Of a stretch of 30,276 nt of DNA, positions 16,225 to 23,560 are shown one piece after another. Source of the DNA: BTRG01 sp036986275 (lineage in GTDB: Bacteria > Pseudomonadota > Gammaproteobacteria > Acidiferrobacterales > SZUA-150); NCBI GenBank assembly GCA_036986275.1, contig BTRG01000026.1, forward strand, positions 1 through 30,276. The letters are read 5' to 3'. The notes under the pieces were generated by a model. The model did not search any database. It saw nothing but the letters and a program-made list of their open reading frames with translations, and was not told the origin of the DNA. Position 1 is the stretch's first letter. Each line of letters opens with the position of its first letter. A program made the translations under genes and the position numbers.

Positions 16225-16764
16225 TTAACGTTGCAGTGCTGGGTCCAACATCGTGAGCAATGAAATCATTAATAACTTAACATCTTCCCGTTCACGTGCA
16301 TCGACTTCAAATATCGGTACCTTGATACCTACTTCTTCCATCACCTGGTGATAGTCTGATAAACGTATCTTGTTGCTTACATCCATACGAGTCACACCGA
16401 TAACCGCCGTGGTACGACTGATAAAATCCTTAAAACCGTTCAGATAGATACGTAAATCATCCAGTGGCTTTTCCCTGGCATTATCAAGCATCAATATCAA
16501 CCCGATTCCACCTATGGACAGAATAGGCCACATAAAACTGAACCGTTCCTGACCCGGCGTGCCATAGAGATGAATCTTGGTATCATCATCGAGTTGTAGC
16601 ACACCATAATCCATCGCTACGGTGGTCATTTCCTTACGCTGCGCGGTTTCATCAGAGGCCTTCTCTTCAGTTTTAATAGGAGGGATATCACTAATAGAAG
16701 CCAGCGCTGTTGTTTTGCCTGCACCCACAGGCCCTGCAAAGATTATTTTATCTTCATTAACCAT
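16225..16764 (-). CDS. small Ras-like GTPase (COG2229 type)
   Basis: A 179-residue single-domain GTPase. G1 is GPVGAGKTT (11-19), the switch I Thr lies in KEMTTVAMDYG (45-54), G3 is YGTPGQERF (67-75, Gly in place of the usual Asp, typical of this branch) and G4 is TRMD (125-128, replacing NKxD). It has no membrane segment or prenylation-like tail. Bacterial relatives such as MglA switch between GTP and GDP states to control polarity and are regulated by Roadblock proteins, which flank it here on both sides. The start ATG follows AGGAAG; the degenerate frame ending at 16776 stops just before this site. Confidence 0.9.
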   Translation of the reverse strand: MVNEDKIIFAGPVGAGKTTALASISDIPPIKTEEKASDETAQRKEMTTVAMDYGVLQLDDDTKIHLYGTPGQERFSFMWPILSIGGIGLILMLDNAREKPLDDLRIYLNGFKDFISRTTAVIGVTRMDVSNKIRLSDYHQVMEEVGIKVPIFEVDAREREDVKLLMISLLTMLDPALQR

Positions 16765-16775
16765 AACGCACTTCC

Positions 16776-17012
16776 TTACAAACCTGTCGCCTTCTTCAAT
16801 AACCTGCCTAACAAAGCACTGTTGCGTGCCGGTTTGGTTGCCCTGGCAGATGTCCTGATGTTAGTCTCGTTCATCGATTGTGCGGCACCTACCGCATGCG
16901 CGGTACTGTAAAACTGATTCAGATCTACATACGGTACTTTTACTACCCTTGCGGCCAACATGATTGAAGTCGGGTAACGCGTCAGTAACACGTAAATTCT
17001 GATGGCATGCAC
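16776..17012 (-). pseudogene. possible remnant of a gene upstream of the GTPase
   Basis: The minus-strand frame ending at 16776 has a protein-like C-terminus (VVKVPYVDLNQFYSTAHAVG, then a basic tail ending GRLLKKATGL) and stops 11 bases before the GTPase start, as an operon gene would. Upstream the same frame is broken by stops (in the 17040-17110 stretch), while a second minus-strand frame stays open for about 90 codons over 16861-17139 with a less natural composition. I read this as a decayed gene or one with a frameshift. A short real gene beginning at the GTG at 17012 cannot be excluded. No domain is recognised. Confidence 0.3.
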
Positions 17013-17139
17013 TGAACAGGGTACGCGGGTGAGATTGGGTCAATATTTCAGTGTCACCATATCGTCTCTCATGAGGCCATTGCTCAAGGCGCCGTCCGAG
17101 GCCTAGTGAGCAACAATCCAGATCGATAGCATGACTCAC

Positions 17140-17449
17140 TTTCTCTGCTATTTCCTTTTCGTCAGATAACGTGTTTTCCTTTAATCCTTTCCTGTATTAC
17201 TAGGCGCGAACATGCTCTTGATCATTTTAAGGTCTATGTCATTGACCCCGTATGTCGTGATTTTGTAAGCCCACATTAGATTTTCCTCATTACACCACCA
17301 ATTGCACTGAATAATGCCAAGCAACGTAAATAAAAGCTCTTAAAAATTATCTTTTCATAAATCCATCATTTTTAATTATGAAATGATAGACATGGCACGT
17401 TACTGATATAAAATATCGCAAGTAACGTACCTGCCCCTTTGCAGTATTC
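17140..17449. other. A/T-rich intergenic stretch with a nested hairpin
   Basis: No gene is seen. ACGTTAC (17397-17403) pairs with GTAACGT (17422-17428) and encloses GATAT/ATATC (17405-17409, 17413-17417); ATCATTT (17365-17371) pairs with AAATGAT (17381-17387). On the minus strand these follow the stop of the 134-residue protein gene and could end its transcript, although no clear T run follows. The base composition is clearly richer in A/T than the core genes. Confidence 0.45.
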
Positions 17450-17854
17450 CTATAGCGCCGCTTCAAGCGCAGGAAGTGCGCTACGCCCTTTAGTCAGCAC
17501 CATGCCCATGTTTGCGGATTTGCGACAGACAAAGACCACAACATGCTCTTCATTGTCTTTGCAACGAGCGAACATGTGCAACAGGTTATCACTCATTACC
17601 AGCATTTCCTGGAAATAATGATGACCATCATCGGCTACGCCACGTGCTTTCTTGAACAAGGATTCGATTGTTCTCACATTAACACCTTGAAACAGATCAG
17701 CTGTTGCAGCGGCAACCACTTCAAGTACTTCCTGGGGGTGCGAATCCACGGTTTTTACTCCCAGCAGCATTCCGCTACTCAGGTCTACGTAACCCGCGGC
17801 AACACATTCGGGTATTTGTGAAATAGCATCTTTTAAGGCGTTATCTAACGACAT
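17450..17854 (-). CDS. 134-residue Roadblock-like protein, tandem copy B
   Basis: One of two adjacent paralogues. The sequence opens MSLDNALKDAISQIPECVAA and follows a plausible Roadblock order: strand AAGYVDLSSGMLLGVKTVD, helix EVLEVVAAATADLFQG, strand HHYFQEMLVMSDNLLHMFAR, strand EEHVVVFVCRKSANMGMVL. The family assignment is by fold pattern and neighbours, not a firm motif. About 110 of 134 residues equal copy A. Start: two ATGs six bases apart; the one at 17854 is chosen because AGGAG lies seven bases before it. It has its own strong promoter, so it is probably expressed separately from copy A. Confidence 0.8.
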   Translation of the reverse strand: MSLDNALKDAISQIPECVAAGYVDLSSGMLLGVKTVDSHPQEVLEVVAAATADLFQGVNVRTIESLFKKARGVADDGHHYFQEMLVMSDNLLHMFARCKDNEEHVVVFVCRKSANMGMVLTKGRSALPALEAAL

Positions 17855-17883
17855 ATACATACTCCTAACTACTTTTCTATATA

Positions 17884-17912
17884 TTAATATTGCTTTAATA
17901 ATCTGCCGTCAA
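17884..17912 (-). promoter_or_regulatory. sigma-70-type promoter of Roadblock-like copy B
   Basis: On the minus strand TTGACG (17907-17912) and TATTAA (17884-17889) are separated by exactly 17 bases, about 30 bases upstream of the ATG at 17854. Strength by consensus is good. Confidence 0.6.
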
Positions 17913-17968
17913 CCAGGACGATAACTCACAACTGCTGTCACCCATGTAATGAAACAGCATGTATCATT

Positions 17969-17986
17969 CCGGCTTGGCGTAGCCGG
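17969..17986. repeat. GC-rich hairpin between the two paralogues
   Basis: CCGGCT (17969-17974) and AGCCGG (17981-17986) form a perfect 6-bp stem with a 6-base loop. It lies about 60 bases past the stop of copy A. No T run follows on the minus strand, so it may only slow transcription or protect the 3' end of the upstream message. Confidence 0.4.
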
Positions 17987-18048
17987 TTGCGACAATCAAG
18001 TGGCACTGACAAAGCAGCGCCTACATGTTTGTGAATTCTCTTTCCTGG

Positions 18049-18453
18049 TTAAACGCTGGCCTCTATTTCAGGCAATACACCACGCGCCTTGGTCAAGGCC
18101 ATGCCCATGTTCACTGATTTGCGACATACAAAACAGACGACATGCTCTTCGTTTCCCTTACCTCGCATAAACAAATGAAGCAGGTTATCGCTCATTATCA
18201 TCATTTCCTGAAAATAATGATGTCCATCGTCCGCCACGCCACGTGCCTTCTTGAACAAGCTTTCAATGGTTACCACATTGGTACCTTGAAAAAGGTCGGC
18301 CGTGGCCGCGGCTACCACTTCCAGAACTTCCTGGGGGTGTGAATCTACAGTCTTAACACCTAACAACATACCGGTAGACAGGTCTACATAACCTGCTGCG
18401 ACACACTCCGGAATGGCCGAAATGGCTTTTTGTAATGCTGCATCTAATGACAT
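18049..18453 (-). CDS. 134-residue Roadblock-like protein, tandem copy A
   Basis: The upstream copy of the pair, same length as copy B and about 80% identical. The central block LLGVKTVDSHPQEVLEVVAA and KKARGVADDGHHYFQEM are unchanged between copies, while the N-terminal helix, residues around DLFQGTNVVT and the last 20 residues differ. Conservation of the middle implies both are under selection. A ribosome site AGGAG is seven bases before the ATG. The gene begins 44 bases after the ABC-phosphatase fusion and shows no promoter of its own, so these two are likely co-transcribed. Confidence 0.82.
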   Translation of the reverse strand: MSLDAALQKAISAIPECVAAGYVDLSTGMLLGVKTVDSHPQEVLEVVAAATADLFQGTNVVTIESLFKKARGVADDGHHYFQEMMIMSDNLLHLFMRGKGNEEHVVCFVCRKSVNMGMALTKARGVLPEIEASV

Positions 18454-18497
18454 TGCTTATCTCCTTTTGGTTGATGCGCCCGATTTTGTAAAAAACA

Positions 18498-19817
18498 TTA
18501 GGCTGATTGCTGAATCTGGTTACAATTACTCACGACTGTTTCAAATTCCTCCAGAAAAGCAACCTGTTCTTCAGATTGCACCCATCTGGGTTCTATGCGT
18601 CTGACTTTTTCCAAGGCATCTAATGCCTTCATGCCTTCCCAGATAAGCTGAGAAGTCAGAATAGTCCCGGTGCGCCCTATTCCTGCCTTGCAATGTACCG
18701 CCACCACTTCACCGTTACTCATGAGTTGCGCTATCTGTTCACATAAATTCAGGGCGACTGTGACAGTCGGGGCGCCCATGTCCGGTATGGGCATGGCCAT
18801 ACCTGTGATTGCATAATCACTCAGCATGGAAGGATCGACCGGCTTTTGCTCTTGCAGGCAAATCAATCTTGTTACTCCGACGCGCTGCAAGGCCTTCAGG
18901 TCATACTTCAGTTCGCTTACGATGCCTGGCCGTGGCGTGCCGGCCAGTTGGCCCTTCTTTACCCAGAGAAAGCCGCGCGGACCGAACGCATCACTAGCAT
19001 ATTTAATCGCTTCTTCAGGTAATTTGGGTGGCGCGGGCGTCTGCTCCATCTCCAGTTCGTCCGCGGTGGCATTAGGGAACGGCACACAGCAGGAACCGCT
19101 GCGTACAAAATCTTTGGCTGATTGTGACACCGGTGCAGAAAAAAATTCCGATGTCCTTGCCTGTTCCTGCACCCAACCACCGGCCAACAGTGCCGTAAAA
19201 CCCCCGAGCATTTTTGCTTGCATCTGGTTATGCAAAACAACCAGCACGGCTCGGGATTCTGCTTCCGTTTGAACATATTCCAGCAGCGTCTCACTTTCTT
19301 TTTCACTTAGCCCTGTTGTGGGCTCATCTATGCAAAGCAGTCGCGGGTTTGCCGCGGAAATGCGCGCAATCGCCAAATGTCTCTGCTCCGCCAGGGAAAG
19401 CTGTACCGCGCTTTCATCAAGCCTGTCCAGTAAATGCCGCAGACCAGCATGTTCCAGCAGGCGAGCGGCGACATCCAGTTGCTGTAACTTGGTCAGTGTA
19501 TGCCGCTCGGGCATATCATTAATAATATTTTCCAGCACACTTGCCATCAGCAGGCGTGCATTTTGTGATACCAGGCTGGGGCGTCCTGCAATTTCCAAAG
19601 ACTCACCCAGATACAAGGCCTCGCCCCAATGTCGCAAGGAAGGATGCGCGTCATTAAAACCCGCTAAGGTTCGCAACAAGGTTGATTTTCCTGTACCCGC
19701 CGGACCCAGTAATACAAATACCCCCCTGTCCGCTACACTGAGGTTAACTGAACTGAGAATGATCTTGTCACCAAAGGCAATACCATATTTTCTTAGATTT
19801 AGTATTGATTCAGTCAT
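18498..19817 (-). CDS. ABC-type ATPase fused to a C-terminal dual-specificity/tyrosine phosphatase
   Basis: A 439-residue two-domain protein. Residues 1-225 are an ABC ATPase: Walker A GPAGTGKST (38-46), Q-loop Gln85, signature LSLAEQ (140-145, degenerate from LSGGQ), Walker B LLCIDEP (160-166) and H-loop His196. After a Pro-rich linker (about 255-270), residues 275-430 form a Cys-based phosphatase: general acid Asp346 in PIPDMGAP and P-loop HCKAGIGRTG (375-384) with nucleophile Cys376 and Arg382. All catalytic residues of both domains are present. No permease gene is near, so it is probably not part of an ordinary transporter. It heads the signalling locus and is the natural opponent of the Ser/Thr kinase. 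The frame is continuous through the junction. Confidence 0.92.
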   Translation of the reverse strand: MTESILNLRKYGIAFGDKIILSSVNLSVADRGVFVLLGPAGTGKSTLLRTLAGFNDAHPSLRHWGEALYLGESLEIAGRPSLVSQNARLLMASVLENIINDMPERHTLTKLQQLDVAARLLEHAGLRHLLDRLDESAVQLSLAEQRHLAIARISAANPRLLCIDEPTTGLSEKESETLLEYVQTEAESRAVLVVLHNQMQAKMLGGFTALLAGGWVQEQARTSEFFSAPVSQSAKDFVRSGSCCVPFPNATADELEMEQTPAPPKLPEEAIKYASDAFGPRGFLWVKKGQLAGTPRPGIVSELKYDLKALQRVGVTRLICLQEQKPVDPSMLSDYAITGMAMPIPDMGAPTVTVALNLCEQIAQLMSNGEVVAVHCKAGIGRTGTILTSQLIWEGMKALDALEKVRRIEPRWVQSEEQVAFLEEFETVVSNCNQIQQSA

Positions 19818-20513
19818 AATATCTAACTAACTTTTATCTTCCTTGCTGGCAAAGATACCCGTACCTGTGATGTAAGGCATGGAACTACAGAATTGGGATG
19901 GGATGATGACCGCGGGAGAGAGCTAGTTGTCACAATATCCTTTCAAGAGCCTCTCTTGTGCACCGAACTACAGGTTCAGCATACAGCTCTAGAGACTAGT
20001 AAGAACAAATGATATGTCAAGGAAGTGATACCAATCTTTACCTTTAGCATCCTCTATGTGACAAAAGATACTATTTCCCTCGCCACGCACCTTCGTGACA
20101 ACCCTGTTATCTTTAAATATAAGACAGAATTCGGTATGCAATGATAGTAATTGGCTCGCCTCTTGTTCAGACCCATGCTATTTGCTGTATCCTGTCCTCT
20201 ATCAACTACATCCCCTTGGAATTTCCATGGTATATAGCATTCTGTAACAATTCATTCATTATTAGGGACGCAGGCACGACATTCGAGAGCTCGTCTGGGA
20301 ATTACGTTTAGGGTCTGGATCAATAGCGAAGAGGGATCGCCTTAGTATGAATTGTTACGCAAACAATCTGCATCAAATTCTAAGGGGTCGATGGCATGTC
20401 CGGGAACGGCCATGCCATCCGAATGGTGTTCGTCTCGGTGGAATCACAGACACCAGGACAGACCCAATGACCAAACGAAAGCTGATTCAGGGACTTAATC
20501 AATTATAAAAAAT
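19818..20513. other. long intergenic stretch without a recognised gene
   Basis: About 700 bases with no convincing reading frame on either strand. It should hold the promoter of the ABC-phosphatase operon near its left end, but I see no clear boxes. A perfect 9-bp hairpin lies at 20390-20419 (GATGGCATG with CATGCCATC, 12-base loop) followed by a weaker GGTGT/ACACC pairing at about 20425-20454, which could belong to a small RNA or a decayed element. No integrase or transposase fragment was recognised. Confidence 0.5.
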
Positions 20514-20542
20514 AAAACAGCCCACTCATGGTAGACTGTTTT
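20514..20542 (-). terminator. terminator of tRNA-Arg
   Basis: On the minus strand AAAACAG pairs with CTGTTTT (20536-20542 and 20514-20520) and is followed by ATTTTTTATAATT. It lies eight bases past the tRNA 3' end. Confidence 0.7.
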
Positions 20543-20549
20543 GAAGGTA

Positions 20550-20626
20550 TGGCGCGCCTGGAGAGATTCGAACTCCCGACCGCTCGGTTCGTAGCCGAGT
20601 ACTCTATCCAGCTGAGCTACAGGCGC
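20550..20626 (-). tRNA. tRNA-Arg (anticodon ACG)
   Basis: A 77-base tRNA with CCA encoded. The acceptor GCGCCTG pairs with CAGGCGC; the D-arm includes TAGCTCAGCTGGATAGAG; the anticodon arm CTCGG-CTACGAA-CCGAG gives ACG (A34 is normally converted to inosine by TadA); the T-arm holds GTTCGAATC. All arms pair well. Its 3' end faces the signalling locus, a common place for island insertion, though no attachment repeat or integrase was seen. Confidence 0.97.
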
Positions 20627-20643
20627 ATACTTGAAGGCGCCGC

Positions 20644-20672
20644 ATTATCATCAAGTCAACGTCAGCGGTCAA
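20644..20672 (-). promoter_or_regulatory. promoter of tRNA-Arg
   Basis: On the minus strand TTGACC (20667-20672) and GATAAT (20644-20649) are 17 bases apart, followed by the GC-rich discriminator GCGGCGCC. Such discriminators are typical of stringently controlled tRNA promoters. Confidence 0.72.
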
Positions 20673-20845
20673 GGTAAAGGTGCTTTGCTATATTACACAC
20701 AAGCCAGTCTGGAGCGAACCTGTCCCCACAAATCCCCAATATTCGGAATATTTACCGGGAGAACCGGTGCGTTTCCAGGGCTGCAACGCCCTTCTGCTTA
20801 CATGCCACCAGTGGTCCCCTCACCTGAAAACCGTATTCACACAAG

Positions 20846-21034
20846 ATGATTAATCGGCCCATCCATGCCGCACAAGCACTTGATGCCGAAATAGTGATGG
20901 CCAATGACCACACGGTATTCCGTGTCGACTGGATGTCTTTTGCCGAATACCGCACTTCGATCCTGGGTATCGGCGGTATTCCATGCTCAATGGAAGAGAT
21001 AAGGCAGGATAAAATATTCGTCAACAGGACATAA
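20846..21034 (+). CDS. possible small protein upstream of the malic enzyme gene
   Basis: A 62-residue frame with natural-looking composition (LDAEIVMANDHTVFRVDWMS, SILGIGGIPCSMEEIRQDKI) on the same strand as the malic enzyme gene and ending 61 bases before it. There is no good ribosome site, only ACAAG before the ATG, and I recognise no family. It may be a real small gene or a fragment of a larger lost one. Confidence 0.3.
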   Translation: MINRPIHAAQALDAEIVMANDHTVFRVDWMSFAEYRTSILGIGGIPCSMEEIRQDKIFVNRT

Positions 21035-21095
21035 TAGCCACTACACTCAAAACAGAACAGGACTGATAGAGGCCACTGTCAAACAGGAGACTATA

Positions 21096-22709
21096 TTGGA
21101 AAAAGATCCTACTGGATTTGACGTGCTGCATAATCCGAAATTAAATAAAGGCTCTGCTTTTAGTGAAGTCGAACGCGAGCAATATGGTTTGCGAGGCTTA
21201 TTACCCGCCGGAGCAACCAGCCAACAAACACAATTAAAACGTGTGCTGGAGAATATAAGCCGCAAAGCGAATGACATAGAGCGTTATATTTTTCTATTTG
21301 CTTTGCAAGGCCGCAATGAGCGGTTGTTTTATCGATTATTGCTGGATCATATCGATGAACTTATGCCTATCATTTATACGCCCACGGTTGGCCAGGCCTG
21401 CCAGCAGTTTGCGCACATCTTCAGAGAACCTCGCGGATTTTATATTACACCAAATGATCGTGGCCACATACCTGATATCTTGTCTAACTGGCCAGAACGC
21501 GATGTGCGCCTGATCGTGATTACCGATGGCCAGCGTATTCTGGGTTTGGGTGACCTTGGCGCCAATGGCATGGGTATACCTATTGGCAAACTGGCGCTGT
21601 ATACAGCCGGTGCAGGCATCCATCCAGAACAGTGTTTGCCTGTCATGCTCGATGTCGGTACCAATAACCGGAAACTGCGCGATGACCCTCTCTATCTGGG
21701 TGTGAAACAAGCCCGGCTTACGGGCGATGCGTACTATGATCTTGTCGAAGAGTTTGTCACAACTGTTCAGGAAATTTTCCCAAAGGCACTGATTCAATTT
21801 GAAGATTTCCTGACCCCCAATGCTTATGCATTACTCAATACCTACCGTAACCGGGTATTATGTTTCAATGATGACATTCAGGGTACGGCTGCCATGGTTC
21901 TGGCGGGCATCTATAGCTCGACGCGAATATCCGGACACAATTTTGCCGACTTACGAATACTGTTTCTGGGCGCAGGTTCGGCGGCAACCGGGATGGCGGA
22001 TTTAATCCATCCCGCATTACGCAGTGCCGGACTGAGCAATAACGAGGCCCTTAAACGATTGTGGTTTGTAGATCAATTCGGGCTGGTCGTAAAATCGCGC
22101 AAGGATATTGCTGAACATAACTTGCCCTATCTGCATGATCATCCAGAGATGTCTTTTGTTGACGCAATTAAATCAATCAAACCACATATACTGATCGGCG
22201 CCACGGGTGTACAGGGTACTTTTACTGAGGAAGCAATACGGTTGATGGCCGAATTCAATGAGCGCCCAGCCATTTTTGCTCTGTCCAATCCATCGTCACA
22301 TGCGGAATGTACAGCCCAACAAGCCTATGAATGGACAGATGGGAGGGCTATTTTTGCAAGTGGTAGTCCATCCGAAATGGTTAACTATAAAGGTAAAACT
22401 TTCCATCCCGGACAAGGAAACAATGCTTATGTTTTTCCCGGTGTTGGATTAGGCGCCATTGCCTGTCAGGCCAGCCGTATCACAACTGAAATGTTTCTGG
22501 CCGCTGCTGATGCCCTTGCCAGCATGGTGAAACCGGAACATCTGCAACAAGGAGCCATTTATCCACCACTAAAAGACATTCGAGCCATCTCTTTAACAAT
22601 TGCCTGTGCTGTTGCAGAAAAAGCCTATGAACAGCATCTGGCGCAAAAACCACGCCCCGATGATCTTTCAAAAGCAATAGAAAAACTAATGTATGATCCC
22701 AGTTATTAA
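21096..22709 (+). CDS. maeA: NAD-dependent malic enzyme
   Basis: A 537-residue malic enzyme of the large (MaeA/eukaryote-like) type that oxidatively decarboxylates malate to pyruvate. The N-terminal malic domain has LMPIIYTPTVGQACQQFAHI and the catalytic Lys/Tyr region IPIGKLALYTAGAGIHPEQC; the metal site is in QFEDFLTPNAYALL and CFNDDIQGTAAMVLAG; the Rossmann dinucleotide loop is ILFLGAGSAATGMADLI. No C-terminal phosphotransacetylase domain is present, as expected for MaeA. It starts with TTG at 21096, fixed by AGGAGA five bases upstream. NAD rather than NADP use is inferred from family type. Confidence 0.94.
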   Translation: MEKDPTGFDVLHNPKLNKGSAFSEVEREQYGLRGLLPAGATSQQTQLKRVLENISRKANDIERYIFLFALQGRNERLFYRLLLDHIDELMPIIYTPTVGQACQQFAHIFREPRGFYITPNDRGHIPDILSNWPERDVRLIVITDGQRILGLGDLGANGMGIPIGKLALYTAGAGIHPEQCLPVMLDVGTNNRKLRDDPLYLGVKQARLTGDAYYDLVEEFVTTVQEIFPKALIQFEDFLTPNAYALLNTYRNRVLCFNDDIQGTAAMVLAGIYSSTRISGHNFADLRILFLGAGSAATGMADLIHPALRSAGLSNNEALKRLWFVDQFGLVVKSRKDIAEHNLPYLHDHPEMSFVDAIKSIKPHILIGATGVQGTFTEEAIRLMAEFNERPAIFALSNPSSHAECTAQQAYEWTDGRAIFASGSPSEMVNYKGKTFHPGQGNNAYVFPGVGLGAIACQASRITTEMFLAAADALASMVKPEHLQQGAIYPPLKDIRAISLTIACAVAEKAYEQHLAQKPRPDDLSKAIEKLMYDPSY

Positions 22710-22834
22710 CCAGCTGATGGCACAAGCACGGGGCTGAAACTTCTTCACAAAATCGAGGGTGACAGGCTAAAGTCTGGGGCTTCCCTTCCACATTGGAATT
22801 TTCACCAATAATTATCGAGGGTTCGCCACCCAGC

Positions 22835-22870
22835 AAAACCAAAAGGCCCCGGATGGGGCCTTTTGGTTTT
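22835..22870. terminator. bidirectional terminator between maeA and tRNA-Ser
   Basis: A perfect 16-bp stem (22835-22850 with 22855-22870) and 4-base loop GGAT. Each strand's stem ends in TTTTGGTTTT, so it can end transcription of both the convergent malic enzyme gene and tRNA-Ser. Confidence 0.88.
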
Positions 22871-22874
22871 GATC

Positions 22875-22968
22875 TGGCGGAGAGAGAGGGATTCGAACCC
22901 TCGATAGAGCTATTAACCCTATACTCCCTTAGCAGGGGAGCGCCTTCAGCCAACTCGGCCATCTCTCC
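22875..22968 (-). tRNA. tRNA-Ser (anticodon GCT)
   Basis: A 94-base tRNA with the long variable arm of serine tRNAs and CCA encoded. Acceptor GGAGAGA pairs with TCTCTCC; the anticodon arm CTCCC-CTGCTAA-GGGAG gives GCT, reading AGC and AGU; the T-arm has GGTTCGAATCC. Its place just upstream of csrA's complement, downstream in transcription order, matches the csrA-tRNA-Ser neighbourhood of other gammaproteobacteria. Confidence 0.97.
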
Positions 22969-22997
22969 GAAACAGGTGCGCCAACCGCGCGGCGGCA

Positions 22998-23026
22998 AGC
23001 ATACCTGCTGCTTAAAGTGACGTAAA
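22998..23026 (-). promoter_or_regulatory. promoter of tRNA-Ser
   Basis: On the minus strand TTTACG (23021-23026) and TATGCT (22998-23003) are 17 bases apart, followed by a GC-rich discriminator. The tRNA begins about 30 bases downstream of the -10 box. Confidence 0.6.
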
Positions 23027-23065
23027 GAAGCCGAAAATGCACACCCGACAGGGTTGCCTGCAAGT

Positions 23066-23269
23066 TTAGTCCTCGCCAGAATTGGCGACATTGCCGTTGT
23101 TTTCCTGTTCTTTCTTTATCCTTTCGTAGATCTCTTCGCGGTGTACCGGCACTTCCTTGGGCGCGGTGACGCCAATTCGTACCTGATTACCTTTTATACC
23201 CAATACGGTGACCCTGACATCGTCTCCAATATTCAGTGTCTCACCAATTCTTCTTGTCAAAATCAGCAT
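23066..23269 (-). CDS. csrA: carbon storage regulator CsrA
   Basis: A 67-residue CsrA/RsmA, the dimeric RNA-binding regulator that blocks or activates translation by binding GGA motifs. MLILTRRIGETLNIGDDVRV and VRIGVTAPKEVPVHREEIYERI match the family very closely, including Arg44-equivalent and the VHREEIY block. The start ATG has AAGGAG nine bases before it. Gene order alaS-lysC-csrA-tRNA-Ser is as in Pseudomonas. A hairpin with a GGA loop lies in its leader, suggesting self-control. Confidence 0.97.
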   Translation of the reverse strand: MLILTRRIGETLNIGDDVRVTVLGIKGNQVRIGVTAPKEVPVHREEIYERIKKEQENNGNVANSGED

Positions 23270-23308
23270 CTTGCTGTACTCCTTTGAACCTCATCTTAGC
23301 CGTTATGC

Positions 23309-23330
23309 CGATACATCTTCCGATGTATCG
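23309..23330 (-). promoter_or_regulatory. candidate CsrA-binding hairpin in the csrA leader
   Basis: On the minus strand CGATACAT and ATGTATCG form a perfect 8-bp stem with the loop CGGAAG. The GGA in the loop and the ACA/UGU flank are close to the known CsrA optimum RUACARGGAUGU. It lies 39 bases upstream of the csrA start; the ribosome site AAGGAG contains a second GGA. Confidence 0.6.
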
Positions 23331-23560
23331 CCTTCATTACGACTGCTATAAATCCCTTATTTTACTTGTAAGTCGCCGTCGGGCACCCAAGTGACATTCC
23401 TTTGAACGTAGTCATTCTTCGCGACATTGGAAGATTCACCAGACTAGCGGCTCTCAACCTATATAGGCAGTACAACCTGCCCAATTCCTCAAGTGAAGCC
23501 ATCCAGTCCATTAGTATGAGTCCAATGCCTCACTCTCCGCATGCAGCTTCTATGCCACGA

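Noticed and set aside
20550..20626. tRNA-Arg as an attachment site of an integrated island
   Set aside because: No duplicate of the tRNA 3' end and no integrase gene were seen in the window, so this stays a hypothesis and is not annotated.
22480..23091. Minus-strand open frame of about 200 codons
   Set aside because: It runs through tRNA-Ser, the terminator and the end of the malic enzyme gene, so it is not a gene.
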